From: Gerris lacustris | Lineage: Eukaryota > Arthropoda > Insecta > Hemiptera > Gerridae | Assembly: GCA_951217055.1 (NCBI GenBank) | Contig: OX578284.1 | Coordinates: forward strand, 14,441,687-14,505,686 | DNA length: 64,000 nucleotides | Reading direction: 5' to 3' | Shown here: positions 59,132 through 64,000 of the stretch, one piece after another | Layout: each line of letters starts with the position of its first letter | How positions within the stretch are numbered: position 1 is the stretch's first letter | Position numbers and translations under genes: made by a program | The notes under the pieces: model-generated | Databases searched by the model: none | What the model was told of the DNA's origin: nothing | Seen by the model: the letters and a program-made list of their open reading frames with translations, nothing else

Positions 59132-59212
59132 ACCGATATACCTTGTTTTAATTTTATTTATTTTAACTTTAGGGTTTTTCTGTTTATTTATTTTTTTAGC
59201 TTTAAAATGTAA

Positions 59213-59379
59213 AGGCCCCCATACGCGATCAAACATTTTGCGCATAATGATGTTTGCGCAAACCTGATGTCGGGTAAATTTAGGCCATACACGTCAAACA
59301 TCATGTTTGCGCAAACATCAAACAGTCCCATACACGGTCAAAATGTTTGCGCAAACATTTTGACCGTGTATGGGGGCCT
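59213..59379. mobile_element. MITE, 167 bp, TAA target duplication
   Basis: The ends AGGCCCCCATAC.CG.TCAAA are inverted. TAA lies on both sides (59210-59212 and 59380-59382). GTTTGCGCAAAC palindromes fill the interior. A 3-bp TAA duplication with these features suggests a PIF/Harbinger-type MITE. Confidence 0.8.
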
Positions 59380-60309
59380 TAAGAAACATTTATGACTGAT
59401 TTAATATTTTTTTCTCTCTTATTATATATTTATATTAACTTATTTTTATACATTGAATTTGTTCAAATGAATCATATTTATTTCTTTAGTGTTTTGAAGT
59501 GCGTCTGATAATAAATTGTCTGCAATTCAAAAAAAAAAATCTTTCTTATCGTTGAGTTATTTTTATTTATATTCGTATTTAATTAATATATATATCACGC
59601 AACCTATTTTTTTTTTAAATATCCAAGTCTGTTTTTGTATGTTAGTTAATGCGGTTCCATTATGGCCTAATACCTTGGTGTATATTGTTATAAACTAACT
59701 TGCTTCTACTATGGTCTTTATTTATTTAATTCATTTTAAAGATAGATATGTAATAGTTTATGGATTTTTCACACATTGTCGAAGCTTGGATAACAAAAAA
59801 GTTTCTTGAAAAAATCAGTCATATTAGAGTTGTTATAATTGGACAAATTTTTATATATTTAGAATGATAAAATATTTATATTAAAGAATTATTATAGTCT
59901 ACGAATATATTAAGATAATGAAAGAGCTAAGATAATAGGGGTAATATTCTCTTTTACATAATAGGATTGGATGTTATACTTGATGGAATTGAGGTATTCT
60001 ATAGATTATAAAACTCTTAAAGATATCACTTATCTACATAGCTAAATGGATAGGAATTTGCTTGAACACAGATGTCAGAAAAAAATCTATCTCAGACACC
60101 TTTCACATTAATATACAGGAAGAATTTATTGTTGGTCTGAGATTGAAGTTTTCCTTATTGTCGACGATAAGTCATGCAAGAGAAATGATTCAGATTGTAT
60201 CAAAAATTCTCTCCTTTATCGACATTGTTAGGGCTGGAATTCCCTCATTCTTTAACACAGGTAATGCACATTTTTAATGAAAATAATTGGACCGAGACAA
60301 CTCAGACTA

Positions 60310-60596
60310 TTAGTTGTAGTAAAGTCCTAGTACTAGACGGGTAGGTTGAACATCTTGTTCGAACCTAGCTATTAGGCCAACTTCTAGGCCCATTTTACAA
60401 TCCCCGTGGTAAAGAGTTCCAGTCACTTCCCACATCATACCTCTGCACATTGTACCACCGAAGCAAATAACGATCTGTCATTAGTGAGCCATATAAATCA
60501 AAGCATCATGGTGAGGTATCGAACCCACGACCTTGTGCCGCTTTTGATGCCGAGCAGCCGTGGTTAGTAATTTAATCCACACAGCCGGCGTGGCTC
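60310..60596 (-). mobile_element. tRNA-derived SINE (family S), full length
   Basis: On the minus strand the head is GCCGGCTGTGTGGATTAAAT (A-box near 60575-60590) and GGGTTCGATACC (B-box 60515-60526, an exact consensus match). Then come the body TTTATATGGCTCACTAATGA, CTTCGGTGGTACAATGTGCA, ACAAGATGTTCAACCTACCC and a CTAGTA-rich tail at about 60310. This copy gives the family structure: head, body of about 170 bp, CTA-type tail. Retrotransposition would use a partner LINE. Confidence 0.85.
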
Positions 60597-60839
60597 TTCA
60601 ACTAAGACTAACTTTCTCTTATAATCTCGGTCCCAGATCTCAGAAAATATGAATACATTGTTATCATTATAGAGGGATACAGCTGTGACTGTGAATCCAT
60701 CTTTAGGAACCCTCCTATAGATCCTTCCAAGTGAAGTGAGAATCCACCAGGCTCTACCGTCTACTCTAATCATCCTTTTAAACTATAAACTCATCGTAAT
60801 TAACTACTACTAATTTGCTTAATATTAAATTTTTATTCC

Positions 60840-61130
60840 ATTTGGCTCGCTTCAATGATAAAGCCACGCTATTCCTAGATAATATGTGTTCAATAGGTAG
60901 TTTACTTTTTGCTATCGATTTTCAACAAAATCAGATTTATTTTCATCAATATCTAAACTAGATTTTTCCCAAGAAAACGTTTTATATCGTTAGATTCTTA
61001 TTTTTAAATGGACTTAATTTTAGAATTTTATAATCAAAATCGTCAAAACCGTTTTCGAGATTTTTTTTAGCACGTTTTCTGGGGGTTAGCGCCCCCAAAT
61101 TTAGAGCTGAATTTCAATACTTGATTTTGC
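60840..61130. repeat. Dispersed repeats (families B end and K)
   Basis: CTCGCTTCAATGATAAAGCC (60846) is the family B right end. 60940-61025 is the inverse of 38700-38765 (TTTTATATCGTTAGATTCTT, AAATGGACTTAATTTTAG). Confidence 0.55.
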
Positions 61131-61239
61131 CTTGGGTTATGTTTTTTAAGGGGTAAAGTTTTTGTGTTAGACGAATAAAAATTTATATATTGTACCGGTG
61201 GCCATGGAAAGGTTTGTCCTAGTTATTCAAGCAAGCTGC

Positions 61240-62110
61240 TTACTTTTAACAAAATATGCATCCTTTCTGTTTGTCTGTCTGTCTGTCAGTAGGTAACGTT
61301 TACCGGGCTGTAGATAACTTGACTAAAAGTTGAATGTAGATGAAAATTGGTATACATGTTCCTTTTACTACTGCTCAGGCTGAGATCGTAGACAGCGTTA
61401 TCCGTCCAAGAGTATTCGCGCTCAACGCTCATATAAACTTGAGCTTCAAATTTAAAATTGGAATTTTAGAACGGGATGAGATTCCATTATCACCTATTCG
61501 ATGAGTAAAATATTTTTTTCAAATACAATTTAATTTAAATCAAATTATAATTATTATTAACCAAGGGAGACAGACAGAGAGTTCATGGAGTGCTATACTA
61601 GAAATATAGAGGTCCGTGGTTCAAGTCCCGGCGCTGGAGTCATTTTTCTCTGTCTGACTCCCTTGGTTAATAATAATTATAATTTGATTTAAATTAAAAT
61701 TTAAACTTTCCGTAGTATGAATACTACCTAAAACTATTAAAGCGGACCTATACGTTTAAAATAGAGAAAAAAACGTTTTTACAGATGTCTTACGTTCGAA
61801 CGCAAGGATTTTAACAAAAATTCATATACATCGTGTAAAGTACAATTGAAGCAGGCTTGACAAATTTCAAGCTTTTTTGTAGTGTAGTGATACATTTTAT
61901 AATAGTTTAATTGGAGATGGCTGGTGCGTGTAAGATAAGGAATAGTCGAAAGGCATTCTTCTCCCCCACTACACGGCTCTCTATTACAACCATCCTCCTA
62001 AACTATCAACTCCTTATGATTAACTATTTTGTTAATAATAAATATTTGTTGCATTACGTTCGCTTCAATGATAGAGCCACGCGATGCCTAGTTAATTATT
62101 ATTTTATAAT
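61240..62110 (+). repeat. Dispersed repeat family B, split by a tRNA-like element
   Basis: The left part 61240-61530 (GTCTGTCTGTCTGTC, GAATGTAGATGAAAATTGGT, GCGTTATCCGTCCAAGAG) and the right part 61740-62110 (TTAAAGCGGACC, TCGCTTCAATGATAGAGCCA) belong to one family B copy. The tRNA-like element sits between them, replacing about 45 bp present in the other copies. Confidence 0.65.
61531..61735. mobile_element. tRNA-like foldback element, copy 4
   Basis: The left end TAATTTAAATCAAATTATAA is inverted at 61672-61695. Next are CCAAGGGAGACAGACAGAGA and its inverse CTCTGTCTGACTCCCTTGG, then one tRNA-like half on the plus strand (CTAGAAATATAGAGGTCCGT, GGTTCAAGTCC). The tail CTTTCCGTAGTATGAATACT closes the element. 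This is the smallest, single-module form. Confidence 0.75.
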
Positions 62111-64000
62111 TAAATTGCTATGTGCTACTTGCCCACATAGAATTTGTGACCCCGACGTGCTTATATGAGAGAGATTTTTTGTGTTATTTTCGAACCATTT
62201 TTTTCCATTCTTCTTAGAACTAAACCTGGTTCTTTTAACTTATTAATTTGGTTTTGTCTTTTTTTATGAGGAGAATCCTGGGGCACGAAAGTTTTCTGCT
62301 GCGATAAGGAAGGCTGCAACGGTGCTGAACAAATTTCTGCACTTCACTGGCCACTTCTTCTAACAGCTGCGCTTCTTACCATCACATATATCCTCTGAAC
62401 TTCCAGCCTCCAGTAATGAACTTCTCAGAACAAAATCACGGTTTAACTTCCGAATCTCATCAAATAACAACTTCTTAAAAACTGGGAAAATTCTTCAAAA
62501 AATAAAAACTTCAACGATGAAAAAAAAAAGCAAATCAAAATTCTAAAATAAACGGTATAATCTTTTAAAAGACACATCATTTAACTAAATAAACTATAAT
62601 AAAATATATAAATAAAAAAATATAATAATAAAAAAAAAATTAAAACGCCTAGGCACTTTTGACAAAATAAATTTAAAAAAATAACTACGAAATTATTTTT
62701 ATTTAAATATATATATAGATAATTTAATAGCAATAAATAAAAGTGTCTAACGAATCTTGCCATTATTTTATATTTTATTAATAATGAAAAATACATCTTC
62801 CATGAATAAATTAATAGTCAGTCATATAAAAAATTTAATAAAATATATAGATTACAAAAAATAAATTACCATAACAAACATATACATAATAATAAAAAAA
62901 AAACTAAAGAATAACATAAATAAATATTAATAATAATAATTATAGAAAATAATATGAATATATAAAACAAATTAAGCAAATATATAACAAACACATTAAC
63001 TTATAACAATGAAAGTATATAAAGCAATACAGTAACATTGCATAATTAATCTTACAAAATAGATATTAACTAATTGTTGTTTCAATGTGCTATTTATATT
63101 AGAATAATAAATTCGGATTTAATTGCTTACTTTCGTTATAATGGAATAAATACAAAACGCATATACATATACACAAACACTTTACAAATAAAAAAACATA
63201 TAAACATATTATTACAGAAAGTACAGTCATTTACAACAATGGGTAACACTAATTATATATTGATTTAATTTTATAAAACTGCAATATTACTCTAAGGTTC
63301 TCAAGCATCTAAAATTTTAAATAATTGAGTCAAAAAAAACAAAAACATAGCAAAATATGAAAATTACGATATTACTATTGCTATAGATGAATTAATTATT
63401 TAAATATTACAATAGATCAATTGCTTATAGTGTAAATACTTGTTTATACTACAACAGAACATTACTACGCACGGGGTTAAGTGGTAATAAAACGAAAATT
63501 ATGCAAATATTATTCATATTATTGGTTCAAACAAAAAAAAACAAAATGCGCACTTGGAAATACACTGAAATTACGATTTTTTTTAAATGTGTATCCCAAA
63601 AGGCATTTGTTAAAAAATAAAATATTAACAACTCTCATTTTATTTTGTTCATCTCTCATTTTATGAATAATTCCATTAAACTAATTTGATATTATCTCTT
63701 ATATTTATACTTCAAATACTTAAATAGAAGATTTTTAAAAACAAAGCCTTTTTAAGAAAGCTTCAACAAATCTTTTTCTTTAAAGATTATATTATTATTT
63801 ATTGTTATTATATCAATTTACATTAGATTATGAAAAGTATAGACATTTAAATACATAAATCGTACATTTTAGAGCTATTGTAAATTAAACCCAAGAGGAA
63901 AGGTAGAGAATACTGGCAGGCAGTAGAGCAAACTATGCTAAAATAAACTTTTTTGATCCAAAGCACTGTTCAGTACATCAAAATGATTTCTCTACAAATC
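62111..64000. other. Very AT-rich non-coding end of the window
   Basis: Long A/T-only stretches (62570-63300) have no open frame above 75 codons. The better-mixed part at 62240-62480 shows no recognisable coding signal. I see nothing further to annotate. Confidence 0.45.

Overview
This window is AT-rich animal nuclear DNA, probably from an arthropod. That assignment is inferred from the transposon content and base composition, not from a host gene. I see no convincing host protein-coding gene. Almost everything recognisable is mobile or repetitive: a Ty3/gypsy-type LTR element, an I-group LINE with RNase H, an RTE-type LINE relic, a tRNA-derived SINE family, many foldback or MITE-like DNA elements, several satellite arrays and eight long (TA)n tracts.

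Layout: 0.8-1.4 kb holds an inverted-repeat element. At 2.17-4.36 kb a short LTR element keeps an open RNase H-integrase frame but has lost gag, protease and most of the reverse transcriptase. From 4.6 to 8.8 kb lie repeat fragments, a tRNA-like foldback element and several palindromic elements. At 10.3-11.5 kb a 24-bp minisatellite with terminal inverted repeats sits beside a 101-bp tandem array. SINE pieces and a small MITE follow. At 14.2-19.75 kb a nearly intact LINE lies on the minus strand, with ORF1, ORF2 and a poly(A) end; ORF2 is broken by one frameshift. At 19.9-22.6 kb a degenerate RTE LINE is inserted into a SINE inside a foldback element, between direct repeats of about 170 bp. 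At 23.5-24.3 kb a second insert lies between 148-bp direct repeats. At 25.9-28.2 kb a 45-bp satellite is split by a 1.08-kb inverted-repeat transposon.

The most interesting locus is 29.66-30.24 kb. It is a 550-bp insertion between 13-bp direct repeats. It contains two copies, in opposite orientation, of a unit of about 305 nt that carries a complete hammerhead-ribozyme core. The two copies are circularly permuted relative to each other. That is what reverse transcription of a circular or multimeric ribozyme RNA would leave, so I read the locus as a retrozyme insertion. The rest of the window (31-64 kb) is foldback elements, tandem arrays, repeated copies of four or five dispersed families, and an AT-rich end.

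Two further patterns stand out. One foldback family carries a tRNA-like pol III module, with four copies near 5.4, 23.7, 56.6 and 61.6 kb. Another inverted-repeat family, near 8, 43 and 55 kb, keeps the start of a common protein (MSD.SD.DENEENNTPP), which points to an unseen autonomous parent. All calls come from reading the sequence; no database search was possible.
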